From Bacteroidota bacterium (lineage in GTDB: Bacteria > Bacteroidota > Bacteroidia > Bacteroidales > Paludibacteraceae): a stretch of DNA of 38,696 nucleotides. Each line of letters opens with the position of its first letter. The first letter of the stretch is position 1. The stretch covers positions 1-38,696 of the forward strand of contig JAFNAV010000022.1 of NCBI GenBank assembly GCA_017860345.1, in the 5' to 3' direction. The notes beneath the pieces were generated by a model. That model was not told the origin of the DNA. It worked only from the letters and a program-made list of their open reading frames with translations, and did no database searches. Shown one piece after another: positions 1 through 9,303 of the stretch. A program made the translations under genes and the position numbers.

Positions 1-2358
1 AAAACTATAACTACCATCACTATGGATAGTCAGAGAGCCAACCGATGAGATGTTTACTGCTGAACCGATAGTTTGCGTGCCCGAAATACCCGAAATGGTG
101 TAACCCGTTACCGTCAATGCGTCGCCATCAACATCGGTATCGCCTGTGGTTGAATTTTTGATTAAGCCATTGCTTTCTGTTACCGTTAAAGTTACATCTT
201 CGTTGGTCGATGCTACATCATCATTGGCAACAGGAGCCGTATTGGTAATAGTAACTGAACTCGCTACTTTAATATTATTACACCCTGCACCACTTGTTCC
301 TCCATTACATTCAACGTCCGGGTCAGTTGGTGTTCCCGACACATAACTTGTAGCATCAATATCGGTAATATCGGCAGGACGGATAACGTATGCCCTTGGA
401 GCTAAAGTACCATGCACTAAAGCTGAACCTACTGTACCTGTAATGGTATAAGTCACAGTTCCTCCATTAGTAAGGTTAAAATCAGAGGTTAAAACATTTG
501 TTCCAACACCTGCGACATTACTTTCAGATGCCGTTCCAATGGTTTGCGTAAATGTATGTCCTGTAATTGTAAAACCTGCAGGAGCTTCAAAACCAAATTT
601 TGCCCCTATAGCATCTTCAGTAGCTCCAGCGCCGGCATTATTGATATTATTAACCACAATTGTATAAGTAACTGTATTACCTAACTGGGCAGTGGTAACA
701 TCAGAAACAATGCTCTGCACTGCAAGGTCAATTTTTTTAATTACAAAAGTAAGGCCACTTGTGGTCATTTGATTACTGGGGATATAACTCCATGTGTCCA
801 GTATTGATTCGTTACCAAAACTATTATTAAGACTTGTAGCCAGACCATAATTATGTCCATTAGTATTACTTGATACACCGGAACCAGAATTATTGTTGAT
901 TTGAGGACTTGACGGACCGGTAGTATTCGAAATTTTACTATCATCCCAATAAACAATATCTTTGGAAGGAGAGTATAAATCTAACGAAGGTGTGGTTGGG
1001 TCTAACAATTCAATTTTCACTCCATTCCCGTTAAATTCCATATCACAAAAAGGAAAATGTACTTCTGCAGCAGTAAATTTCCCGACAATTTGTATGGTGG
1101 TGCTTTCCGTTACCGGGTTTCCTGACCCATCTTTGCCATCCCACAAAACATTGTTATCTCCTTCTACACAATAACCTTCCAATGTCCTATCGGTAAAACT
1201 TCCTCCAAACTGTAAAATTACTTTATATCTTCCTTCTACATTTGAAACGAAATATATATAGGCTCCGTCCGGACCAAACACACCTTCAACTTCAGATTCG
1301 GCTCCCTTTATTTTCAGATTATTTATCTGGGGTAATGTGTTTATGCTTTTTCTTAACCATATATTATCAGGAGTAGCACTACCACTATATCGATTTGCTG
1401 TCTCGGGCATATCTGCCGCAGGCTTGGAAAAAAATATTTTATGAGTTATATCGGTTCCATTATCAAGCAACCGTGGATCACTAATTTTAGCTAAAATAGT
1501 AGCTAAAGTATTTCCATAGCTATTACCATTCACATATGTTTCGCTTAAATAACTGGGGTCTGTTCCATTTTTAATCCCCTTGCTGTTTGAGAAAATATTA
1601 AATCCTCCTCCTACTAAATTATCGGTACTAATCTGGTATACATAACCAACATTAGTCAACACATAAACCTTGGAATATAAACCCGGAGTATTAAACGGCA
1701 TATTCAAATTCAGGGTATTGCAAAACACACGACCCGGAATAATCGTTGCAGCATTCGCAGCACTCCCAACCGATATATCAAATGCTGCAAGCAGCGATCT
1801 ATCAGCATCACCACTAATCGCAATAGGTTGCGTCCAGGAATCATTTGCCAAAATTGGCCCATAACCAGTTATGTTACCGGCATTAGGGTTTGAGGCAGCT
1901 GTAAATTCAACTTTCCAGACACCCTCCTCCGCAGCAGTAACAATGTGATTATATGGCAAATAGCCGGAAGGATTTGCAGATGTTCTTGGTCCGGCTAACT
2001 CCTCAGCTCTACTCGCTATTAATCCAACAGTTGTACTGGTACCCGAGGTGTAACTATTACCATTTGGTGACCACATATTAATTGTGCCACTATAAACGGG
2101 TATAGTGGAGGATTGTTTACCCTGAGCACTTGAACCTACATACAAGGTTTCACCTGCTTTGAGGTATACATACATTGTACCTGAGGTTGGAAATGGGTCA
2201 TATCCAGCTGACCCACCGGTTCGTATCTGTAATGACGCTCTATTACCGGAAACTCCATTAGGATAAAGATTTCGACTTCCGTCAGCCAAAAGTTGAAAAA
2301 CTGATAATGAGGTAAAAAACAAAGAAAGGAAAATCTTAAATTGTAAAGATCTTATCAT
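1..2358 (-). CDS. Large secreted surface protein with DUF11-like and cadherin-like repeats, 3' end outside window
   Basis: The frame is open from an ATG at 2358 to the window edge, 786 codons with no stop, so only the N-terminal part is present. Residues 1-25 look like a Sec signal peptide (basic start, then a hydrophobic run ending near LLADGS). The next ~500 residues are Gly/Ser/Asn/Thr-rich and match no family I can name. From about residue 541 (KKIDLAVQSIVSDVTTAQLG) a DUF11-type conserved-repeat domain begins. From about residue 704 (TAPVANDDVASTNEDVTLTV, then DVDGDALTVTGY) there is a tandem-95/VCBS cadherin-like repeat that continues off the window. Such proteins are exported adhesins or matrix proteins, in Bacteroidetes usually through the type IX system; the sorting tail would lie outside the window. 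The function is inferred from architecture only. Confidence 0.88.
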   Translation of the reverse strand, partial: MIRSLQFKIFLSLFFTSLSVFQLLADGSRNLYPNGVSGNRASLQIRTGGSAGYDPFPTSGTMYVYLKAGETLYVGSSAQGKQSSTIPVYSGTINMWSPNGNSYTSGTSTTVGLIASRAEELAGPRTSANPSGYLPYNHIVTAAEEGVWKVEFTAASNPNAGNITGYGPILANDSWTQPIAISGDADRSLLAAFDISVGSAANAATIIPGRVFCNTLNLNMPFNTPGLYSKVYVLTNVGYVYQISTDNLVGGGFNIFSNSKGIKNGTDPSYLSETYVNGNSYGNTLATILAKISDPRLLDNGTDITHKIFFSKPAADMPETANRYSGSATPDNIWLRKSINTLPQINNLKIKGAESEVEGVFGPDGAYIYFVSNVEGRYKVILQFGGSFTDRTLEGYCVEGDNNVLWDGKDGSGNPVTESTTIQIVGKFTAAEVHFPFCDMEFNGNGVKIELLDPTTPSLDLYSPSKDIVYWDDSKISNTTGPSSPQINNNSGSGVSSNTNGHNYGLATSLNNSFGNESILDTWSYIPSNQMTTSGLTFVIKKIDLAVQSIVSDVTTAQLGNTVTYTIVVNNINNAGAGATEDAIGAKFGFEAPAGFTITGHTFTQTIGTASESNVAGVGTNVLTSDFNLTNGGTVTYTITGTVGSALVHGTLAPRAYVIRPADITDIDATSYVSGTPTDPDVECNGGTSGAGCNNIKVASSVTITNTAPVANDDVASTNEDVTLTVTESNGLIKNSTTGDTDVDGDALTVTGYTISGISGTQTIGSAVNISSVGSLTIHSDGSYSF

Positions 2359-2386
2359 AAACTAATAATTAATATACATAACATAC

Positions 2387-2394
2387 CAAAACTA
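2387..2394 (-). promoter_or_regulatory. Possible -7 promoter element of the surface protein gene
   Basis: On the minus strand this reads TAGTTTTG, matching the Bacteroidetes -7 consensus TAnnTTTG, about 29 bases before the ATG at 2358. I see no clear TTG at the expected -33 distance, so support is weak. Confidence 0.35.
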
Positions 2395-2728
2395 AGCCTT
2401 TTATGACAGAGAGTTTAAGCCAAATACAGCTCTGATCACAAAAAACAATGAAAAAAAAACAAGCAACTTGATTTTTATCAAAAAAAGAAACTGATTATAA
2501 AAAAAAGATGAAGATTTATACGTATAAGTTTAAAAACAAGACACATATAATACTTTTATAGTAAACAAAAATATTTTATTATATCTACAATTTTAAACTC
2601 TCTACATATTAACAAGGTGTAACAAAGTAGCGTTTTTAAATTAAATAACAAAAAAAACACTACTTTTTATATAAAAAATGTAGTATTTTATATTACAAAC
2701 AATATAAAACGTATTTTGTTCATTACGT
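2395..2728. other. AT-rich intergenic stretch with no gene
   Basis: This stretch is strongly AT-rich with many A runs and no convincing coding frame. It lies between the 3' end of the protease/small-protein unit and the 5' end of the surface protein gene, both read leftward. Apart from the terminator-like hairpin at 2650-2684 I see nothing definable in it. Confidence 0.6.
2650..2684 (-). terminator. Terminator after the protease/small-protein unit
   Basis: Read on the minus strand, ACTAC and GTAGT (plus positions 2680-2684 and 2659-2663) pair around complementary T-rich and A-rich segments, and a run of eight T follows. It lies about 45 bases after the stop of the 60-residue gene and fits an intrinsic terminator, although most of the stem is A-T. 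Confidence 0.55.
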
Positions 2729-2911
2729 TTATGCTTTAAAAGGACTTTGAGAAAAATCTCCGGTAGCATTATAAGTCCATACCGGCTCACCATCAGGCTC
2801 TGACGCGGATTCCAGTGCCAATGAAATATCATTATCCAACACAATAATTTCTATTTCGGGAGCAGCATATTTTCTCGCTGCTCCTTCTTTGTTTTCATTT
2901 ATAGTATACAT
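2729..2911 (-). CDS. Small 60-residue protein of unknown function downstream of the M6 protease
   Basis: A 60-codon frame begins 7 bases after the protease stop codon, so the two are almost certainly co-transcribed. The protein has no signal peptide and no membrane segment. Its core, APEIEIIVLDNDISLALES, followed by a Pro/Asp/Glu/Gly-rich stretch, looks like a class of short Bacteroidetes proteins that I recall beside secreted-protein genes, but I cannot assign a named family. The short spacing and sensible composition (acidic tail, no rare-residue bias) argue for a real gene; an overlapping frame at 2641-2844 has poor composition and is rejected. The function is unknown. A role tied to the protease, or a peptide signal, would be speculation. 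Confidence 0.6.
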   Translation of the reverse strand: MYTINENKEGAARKYAAPEIEIIVLDNDISLALESASEPDGEPVWTYNATGDFSQSPFKA

Positions 2912-2918
2912 CTTTATA

Positions 2919-5900
2919 TTATTGATTTACTACGATTTTATTCACTATTCTATTATTTTCGGAACAAACGAGATGCACAAAATATACACCAGCCGAAAAC
3001 GTTCCCCTTATTTCGGAACGGTGAGATGTAACAAATTGATGCGCAAGCTTCTGCCCGAGTGCGTTATACACCGACACATAAGTACCTACAGGTAAATTCT
3101 GATCTGTTTCAACAACAATAGCATTCATTGAGTTAACATATACCTTAGGCTTATTTAATTCATAATCATCTACTTCTGTTGTTTCAGAAGAAGATCTGAA
3201 TTTTATTGCAAAACGTGATTTGGTTTCGTTGGCATCGGAAGTAAAACTGTATGTATTATTCTCCGTAGTTAACGGATACTGAACATGTGTATAATTATCG
3301 ACTAATATCAGTGGCAATGAAAGTTCGTTTGTTAATGCACTAATCTGAAACTGTCCGGCTTTTCCGGGACGGAATCCTAATACAAACTCCTGACTATCTT
3401 TAAATTCGCCAACACAATTAATGGTCAGTTCTTCTCCTCCATTCAAAGTGAAAATTTCAGGGATATTGCTGTTTTCATTTTTCATTTTCGGAGCATCATA
3501 ATAATCCATACCTTCCTGAGCAAGTGGCGTGGCCAGCAGTATGGCTTCGTCTGAATTAGTTCCATTGGTTACCTTCAATCGGATTTCCTGCATTTGAACT
3601 TCAACTTCGGATGGAGTGCGCAAGCGATTTGAAAGCAAAGACTGGTCGCGATGTGAACGTATAGCATTACTGAGTATCAATGTACCAGTATGTCCATCGG
3701 CATCTACCCGCACCCAAAAGCCCTGCATAGGCGGAATATACTGGTTTACAACACCATTAACTCCTACCCCCGTACCTGTAAGTCCGTTGTAAGTATCGAA
3801 TACCATTTGCCCGTCGGAGGTACGGGTGCGATACCAGATTGTAGAAGCTAAGTTTGTTTTAACCGCAGCATTCCAGTCAATATACGATGGGTAGGGATTG
3901 CTAATAAGATTGTAACCACGTTTGGCCGCTGTATTTCCGGTACGGCTTGGGTGTAGTGTGATATCACCATCGTGTAGTACACCCGAAAACGAATACGTGT
4001 TATCGCTACCAGCAAGAGTTACATATCCGGTACCGGACACAAGCGGAGTTGTATTATCGGTAATCTGAACATAAGCAGGCGGATTAGATGTTTCGGTGTA
4101 AAAAGCCAGTTTATTGGTGGCACCCGGCGCAAAAACGGCGCTTGTTGCACCACTTACAGGTGTTCCCGTATACCAGTGTCCTGCTTTAAGAAATTGCTGT
4201 ACAGTGGCCTGAACTGATGAACTGGCGCTACCGGAATTAACAAAAGTAGCTGTGCCATTAGCATCGCTACCAAGCACAAAGCCTGCTACGCCGGCATTAT
4301 TGGTAACAGAGGCTGCTGTGAGCTGTTTGCCCGAAGATACAAGTAATTTTGCTCCAGACTGCACCTCTATCTGGTTCTGAACAGTAAGATTTGAGAGTAA
4401 AGTGGCCGAAGGAGTTCCTGTGCCATTTACAACCAAATTGTACAGAGGTACCGCACTGTTGATGCGAATATTGGGACTACCTGATGTTGATGCATTTCCA
4501 ATTTGGAGAGTACCTCCGGTAATATTGTATGTTTCGGCAAGATTCTGGTAATCGCATGCAGCGGCAGAGGCCTTTTGCACGATAATACTTCCTCCACTCA
4601 TGGTGAATGAAGAACCTGTAGTACCTATGCTAAATGGAACTGTGGCGTACGATGAGTTAACAATAAAGTTTCCACCACTCTGTGTATATGATGCTGTATA
4701 TGCTCCATTGTTGTACGGACCAAAAAATCCGGTAACTGTGACTACACCACCCTCAATAATAAATTGGCACACATTGCTATACGAATTCAGATATGCAAAT
4801 AACGAATTGCCTGCTGAATTACGGAAAAGCCCTTGAACATAAACTGACTTCCCGGATAGATTAATATCTCCTCCATTGTTCCATAATCCATCATTGCTGT
4901 GTAATGTGGTTCCACTCTGAAACGGCGTAATGGTGGATGCACTCGATAACTTAAACGTTCCACCTACAAATTCCATCGGCGAATTCCAGTTTTGCGCCGG
5001 AGCATTAAGCGTTATAACCGATGTAGCTTCTAATATGTTGGATAAATATTTTTTATTCATTCGCAACATATAAAAATCGGTCTTAGCTGTGCCGCCTATA
5101 GTTTGATTTTCAGTTTGATTATCGAAACTAACAATACCGATACCGCGGTTAAACAAGCCATGATTTGTCCAATTTCCATAAACCGATAAGGTTTGAGCCA
5201 CACTTCCATCCATGCTAAGCTCAGCACCATTTTGAATCGTAATATTCTGACATGTAGCACCCGAAGCCGATATAACCGGACTATTAGGAGTACCTGACGG
5301 TATTTCCACATCGTTGGTAGAAGTAGGCACGAGACCTGCCGACCAGTTTGAAGGTGTAAACCAATCTGTACTTACACTGCCTGTCCACTGGTTAGTTCCG
5401 GATGCCTGCCATATCTCCACATCGTCGATACAAACACCACGACCATAGTTAGTAGTTCCTTCAAAAGCAATATAGTATGTTGCCGATGAGTTGGGCAATT
5501 CTACTGACTCCAATTTCCAGATTGTTATGCTATTGGTATATTCGGCCAACTTTACCCATTCAGATGTTAACGATGTACGGTAATAAATTCTTAAAACATC
5601 CTGATTGGCTGTTCCCCAGTCGGTTTGCGTATGCCAGAATTTTAAAACCGGTGCAGTAGCTGCTGATAAATCTAAGGGTGGTGTGATAAGCTTGGTAGTT
5701 GAAGAAGTCCAGCTTCCCGAAAACAGACAAGCATTTTTAGTTCCTGTACGAGCCGAAGTTGGATAAATTGAGCCTGTATATCCTCCGGTTTGAAAACTCC
5801 AGTCTTTAGGTTCTTTTACATATTCCACTGACCAACAGCCAGGCAACACTCCCCCTTCAAAACCTTCTGTGAATAAGGCCTGTGAAACTGACGAACAGCT

Positions 5901-7826
5901 TGTGGTACCATTCGCGGCAGCTGCCACTGAAAAACTGCTACCATCGGTAGCCCAAATCTGATAATAATATGTTGTGGATGCCGACAAACCAGTATCATTA
6001 AAAGATGAAGCTGTACCGGAAAACACAATCTCACCATCGCCAAACAATGTTCCGCCCGCCACCGGAGTACCAAAGCTATTGGTAATATTCCGTGCAATAG
6101 TTACCTGTGCGCTACCTAACCACGATAAGTTTATTTGATTGGCGCCAGCGGGAGTGGCTTTAAAATTTTGTATTGAATTTATTGCCGGACAACCATTGAA
6201 ACACAATGATATAGACCCACCACTTTCAACAATATTAGTCAATGGATAACCGGTATTATTGCCTGCCCACGATTTTGAACTGGGTGTACTGACATCGGAA
6301 AACTCAGTTTTTCCGCTTGAGCCGGGGAAAGGACAGCCGGTGGAATTAATAGTTCCGTAACTGCTTTTATCCGAAACAGTAGTTGGATTAACAGTGGCAC
6401 TTGCACATACAGGATAAAAGCCCTGTGGAGCTGTTTTATTGGCAGATAAATCCCAGTATGATTTGCTGTAATGATAAATCATTAATCCGTGACCGGGACA
6501 AGCAGAGTTAAATCCACTTTGCTGCCGGTTCTCAATCAGGAAGTATTCGTTGTCAGTAGTGGTATTATAGCTATACACCACCGGATTGGTTGTTATATCA
6601 GGAATAGTGAGCGTGGTTGAACCAGTAAGTTGCACAGGCGTAACCCAACCCGCTCTGATTTTTTCAAACGGATTAAAATGCGGAGGTTGAGATCCTGACG
6701 GAGTTCCGTTATAAACGCCTACATCCATCAAATCCCAGTCTCCATTACCAGAAAATGAGCCTCCGGTTGCGTAATCAGTATCGTAATAATCCGGAGCACC
6801 GCATACATGTCCAAACTCATGGCAAATCACCCCAATGGTAGTTAATGTCCCATCGGCATTGAGTTCATTGGAGCAGGAGTATTTTGACACTTTTTTTCCA
6901 TCAAAAGTTTTTCCGGCAATACCTCCGGCATGTGGCCATATCGTATTGTCAATTCCCGAAGAGGCTTCGCCGTAACCGGCGTAAATGATATAAACACCAT
7001 CTACCGAACCATCGTTGTCATTGTCGTATTGCGAAAAATCAACACCATCTGCATCGGCTTTTTCACACGCCTCGAGCATAAGCGCTCCGGCATTGATATC
7101 ATCTCCGTTAGCATCATTAGCTCCATAATACGCCATATTATAATCGGCTTTATAAACGGAAGGAGCTACATCAGTACGAATGTCGAACTGTCCGTAAGAT
7201 TGCTCCAGATAATAATCTCGTACCGAACCATGAGCACCCAATAGGCTAAAATTCTGCGTATTCATCAGGTCTACAAAATTCTGCCTGGTGAATGTAAAAC
7301 TATTATCCTGATATTCAATCAAAATCATCAACAGTTTTTTGATTCCCCGGGGCGTAAACACTTTTTTACGGCTGTCTTTATTTGCCGATATTTCGGTTGG
7401 CGAATTAAAAAACTCACCAGTATCTACCAATTTGGCAGAACCGAATTTAGCTTCCCAAACTGATTTTAATGTGTTTATTTGTATCTGACTGAATACAAGC
7501 TTTTTCTGTAATCCCTTGATTAGTTTTTGCTCAGCGGTTACGCGTTTATCAGGCTCATGAGCCAATATCCCCGACGATTTTAAATTACCTGATTTATCCT
7601 GTACAGCATATTCCCAACCGTTTGCACCGTTGCTTACCAAGGTGTAACCATCTGTAGTTTCGGCCCATCGGACTTTTTCATCGCCTTTGAGCTGAATAGT
7701 TATTTTTGAACCATCGGGTTGTTTGTATTGGATTGGATACGGATAAGCAGGCACTGCAGCCACGCGAAAAACCAACACAAAAAGCAGGAATAAAATCAAT
7801 AGTAATTTATGAATCTGTAATTTCAT
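2919..7826 (-). CDS. Secreted M6-family metalloprotease with FnIII-like, MAM-like and T9SS sorting regions
   Basis: The 1635-residue protein starts with a signal peptide (hydrophobic residues about 8-25). The catalytic domain contains HEFGHVCGAPD, with zinc ligands H336 and H340 and catalytic E337, followed by GDWDLMDVG, as in immune-inhibitor-A-type M6 peptidases. Near residue 545 an FnIII-like segment begins. It is followed by a jelly-roll/MAM-like region (TEGFEGGVLPGCW through CIDDVEIWQ) and a long beta-helical Ser/Thr/Gly/Asn-rich region with WTGSVSTDWFTPSNW, a motif common in Bacteroidetes surface proteins. The last ~75 residues (from KPKVYVNSMNAIVVETD to KIVVNQ) look like a type A T9SS sorting domain. 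It is therefore probably an exported or surface-attached endopeptidase. Its physiological substrate is unknown. The start is the only ATG that gives a complete signal peptide. Confidence 0.93.
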   Translation of the reverse strand: MKLQIHKLLLILFLLFVLVFRVAAVPAYPYPIQYKQPDGSKITIQLKGDEKVRWAETTDGYTLVSNGANGWEYAVQDKSGNLKSSGILAHEPDKRVTAEQKLIKGLQKKLVFSQIQINTLKSVWEAKFGSAKLVDTGEFFNSPTEISANKDSRKKVFTPRGIKKLLMILIEYQDNSFTFTRQNFVDLMNTQNFSLLGAHGSVRDYYLEQSYGQFDIRTDVAPSVYKADYNMAYYGANDANGDDINAGALMLEACEKADADGVDFSQYDNDNDGSVDGVYIIYAGYGEASSGIDNTIWPHAGGIAGKTFDGKKVSKYSCSNELNADGTLTTIGVICHEFGHVCGAPDYYDTDYATGGSFSGNGDWDLMDVGVYNGTPSGSQPPHFNPFEKIRAGWVTPVQLTGSTTLTIPDITTNPVVYSYNTTTDNEYFLIENRQQSGFNSACPGHGLMIYHYSKSYWDLSANKTAPQGFYPVCASATVNPTTVSDKSSYGTINSTGCPFPGSSGKTEFSDVSTPSSKSWAGNNTGYPLTNIVESGGSISLCFNGCPAINSIQNFKATPAGANQINLSWLGSAQVTIARNITNSFGTPVAGGTLFGDGEIVFSGTASSFNDTGLSASTTYYYQIWATDGSSFSVAAAANGTTSCSSVSQALFTEGFEGGVLPGCWSVEYVKEPKDWSFQTGGYTGSIYPTSARTGTKNACLFSGSWTSSTTKLITPPLDLSAATAPVLKFWHTQTDWGTANQDVLRIYYRTSLTSEWVKLAEYTNSITIWKLESVELPNSSATYYIAFEGTTNYGRGVCIDDVEIWQASGTNQWTGSVSTDWFTPSNWSAGLVPTSTNDVEIPSGTPNSPVISASGATCQNITIQNGAELSMDGSVAQTLSVYGNWTNHGLFNRGIGIVSFDNQTENQTIGGTAKTDFYMLRMNKKYLSNILEATSVITLNAPAQNWNSPMEFVGGTFKLSSASTITPFQSGTTLHSNDGLWNNGGDINLSGKSVYVQGLFRNSAGNSLFAYLNSYSNVCQFIIEGGVVTVTGFFGPYNNGAYTASYTQSGGNFIVNSSYATVPFSIGTTGSSFTMSGGSIIVQKASAAACDYQNLAETYNITGGTLQIGNASTSGSPNIRINSAVPLYNLVVNGTGTPSATLLSNLTVQNQIEVQSGAKLLVSSGKQLTAASVTNNAGVAGFVLGSDANGTATFVNSGSASSSVQATVQQFLKAGHWYTGTPVSGATSAVFAPGATNKLAFYTETSNPPAYVQITDNTTPLVSGTGYVTLAGSDNTYSFSGVLHDGDITLHPSRTGNTAAKRGYNLISNPYPSYIDWNAAVKTNLASTIWYRTRTSDGQMVFDTYNGLTGTGVGVNGVVNQYIPPMQGFWVRVDADGHTGTLILSNAIRSHRDQSLLSNRLRTPSEVEVQMQEIRLKVTNGTNSDEAILLATPLAQEGMDYYDAPKMKNENSNIPEIFTLNGGEELTINCVGEFKDSQEFVLGFRPGKAGQFQISALTNELSLPLILVDNYTHVQYPLTTENNTYSFTSDANETKSRFAIKFRSSSETTEVDDYELNKPKVYVNSMNAIVVETDQNLPVGTYVSVYNALGQKLAHQFVTSHRSEIRGTFSAGVYFVHLVCSENNRIVNKIVVNQ

Positions 7827-7864
7827 CTTTGATACCTGTTATTTTTATTAATAAAAATGGGTAT

Positions 7865-7898
7865 GCAAAATTACTGATTAAGCAAAATTTCTTACAAA
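7865..7898 (-). promoter_or_regulatory. Likely promoter of the M6 protease gene
   Basis: On the minus strand TTTTG (ending at 7895) is followed after 21 bases by TAATTTTGC (7873 to 7865), a good match to the Bacteroidetes -33/-7 promoter. The predicted start point leaves a leader of about 30 bases before the ATG at 7826. Confidence 0.55.
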
Positions 7899-7903
7899 AA
7901 AAT

Positions 7904-7947
7904 ATCTATACAAAATCTATACAAACTTGTAAAAAAATCTATACAAA
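7904..7947. repeat. Phased 11-bp direct repeats upstream of the protease promoter
   Basis: Three perfect copies of ATCTATACAAA begin at 7904, 7915 and 7937. The slot at 7926 holds a degenerate 11-mer, CTTGTAAAAAA. Spacing is thus exactly 11, then 22 bases, about one and two helical turns. On the coding strand of the protease the unit reads TTTGTATAGAT and lies directly upstream of the -33 region, where an activator would bind. The neighbouring response regulator is an obvious but unproven candidate. Confidence 0.7.
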
Positions 7948-8040
7948 AAATTTTGGGACAAAAAAAAATATTTAAGTACTACATATATGAAAAGGAAGTT
8001 AAGTCAGGCTTCAATAAACTAAATTTTCGGCAACTATCTG

Positions 8041-9255
8041 TTAAGCCAGATTGGTTAGAAAATCAACTAGATTCACATCAGGCTTCAGATTCATTTTTTT
8101 TCGCAGACGATACCTTCCTACATCAACACTCTGATAGTTTTGCGAGGTAATAGTGGCTATATCTTTTGAACTCAGGTTTAGTCTTAACAAAGAGCAAAGT
8201 CGTCTCTCACTGGGAGTAAGGTCTGGAAACGATTGATTCAGTTTTTTATTAAATGACTCATGTACACTCTCAAAACGGTATTCGAACTCTTTCCAGAAAT
8301 TCTCACCCGTATTGAGACTGAACTTATTCAATGCCTTTTTTATAATTTGGGCGCCATCAATATTTGTATACTTGATTAACTCTGACAAATCTGCTACAAG
8401 ACTATTATTCACCTCGCTAAGCTGCACCAGACGTAAAGTACCGGAAGCCAGCTCGCGTTTATTTCGTTCAATAATTTCGTCGTGCCTCTCTTTCAGCTCC
8501 GAAACATCGGTAAACATGCACATTATTCCTTCGGGCAAAGCGCTGGTTCCGTAATAAAGCGATTTTGAAATCATGTATTCCACTCCATTATAGTTGTATT
8601 CATACTTTATCTCTGCTTTATACGTTCTCAATTTTGCATCTTGATCTTTGTGTAAAACAGTATTGGATGTATCGAATATTTTGTATAGATAACTTCCGGT
8701 AATTTGATGCATGGAAGTGCTTATCAAATCACAAAACCGCTCATTAACCGAAAGCACCTCTCCCTCAAAGTTGTAAAACACAAATGGATATGGCAAATTC
8801 CGAATCAGTGTTTGAATAAATTTGTTATTTTGTTCAATGGCAAGTAATCTGTTTCTCAATTCTTTGCGAGAGTCCGAAAGACCGAGCATAGACTTGACCC
8901 GGGCTATCAACTCTACCTTATCAACAGGCTTTCGGATATAATCTACTGCTCCCGAAGATAGCGCCAGTTCCAGATTGTCGGAAGTAGTCATTACACCGGT
9001 ACACATAATCACAGGGATATCTGCCGTTTGTTCCAGACTTTTGAGTTTCGCGGTTAGTTCCAAACCATCCATGCCGGGCATTTCCCAATCAGTAATTATC
9101 AGATCCGGGCATTCGTTGATTGCAATCTTAAGCGCCTGTTCACCATTCAGAGCCTGATAAATAACATAAGGTTGGTTAGAGTCAACAATGCAATTGAATA
9201 TCGATTTGATATTGTCAATCTCATCGTCTACTATCAATATTTTGTGTAGTGTCAT
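8041..9255 (-). CDS. Response regulator: REC, PAS-like middle, LuxR-like HTH
   Basis: The 404-residue protein opens with a receiver domain: acidic pair D10/D11, phosphoacceptor D56 in IITDWEMPG, T86 and K109 in IRKPV. Residues about 145-260 look like a PAS domain (LIRNLPYPFVFYNFEGEVLS through MFTDVSELKERHDE). A helical linker follows. The C-terminal ~60 residues (FPDLTPSERRLCSLLRLNLS, then SVDVGRYRLRKKMNL) form the LuxR-like winged/HTH segment common in Bacteroidetes regulators. It should bind DNA when phosphorylated. It is downstream of the sensor kinase by 48 bases on the same strand, so the two probably form one transcript and one pathway. The target is not shown by sequence; the phased repeats at 7904-7947, just beyond its 3' end, are a reasonable candidate. 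Confidence 0.9.
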   Translation of the reverse strand: MTLHKILIVDDEIDNIKSIFNCIVDSNQPYVIYQALNGEQALKIAINECPDLIITDWEMPGMDGLELTAKLKSLEQTADIPVIMCTGVMTTSDNLELALSSGAVDYIRKPVDKVELIARVKSMLGLSDSRKELRNRLLAIEQNNKFIQTLIRNLPYPFVFYNFEGEVLSVNERFCDLISTSMHQITGSYLYKIFDTSNTVLHKDQDAKLRTYKAEIKYEYNYNGVEYMISKSLYYGTSALPEGIMCMFTDVSELKERHDEIIERNKRELASGTLRLVQLSEVNNSLVADLSELIKYTNIDGAQIIKKALNKFSLNTGENFWKEFEYRFESVHESFNKKLNQSFPDLTPSERRLCSLLRLNLSSKDIATITSQNYQSVDVGRYRLRKKMNLKPDVNLVDFLTNLA

Positions 9256-9303
9256 GGGGTGGATATTTTCTTAAATTAAATAATTATCAAAAAAATCACT
9301 ATT

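Noticed and set aside
2641-2844. 67-codon minus-strand frame overlapping the 60-residue gene
   Set aside because: It starts inside the better frame, runs into AT-rich terminator sequence and has a Phe/Ile/Tyr-rich tail typical of non-coding DNA.
6930-7244. 104-codon plus-strand frame inside the protease gene
   Set aside because: Antisense shadow of the catalytic domain; Ile/Ser-biased and without family resemblance.
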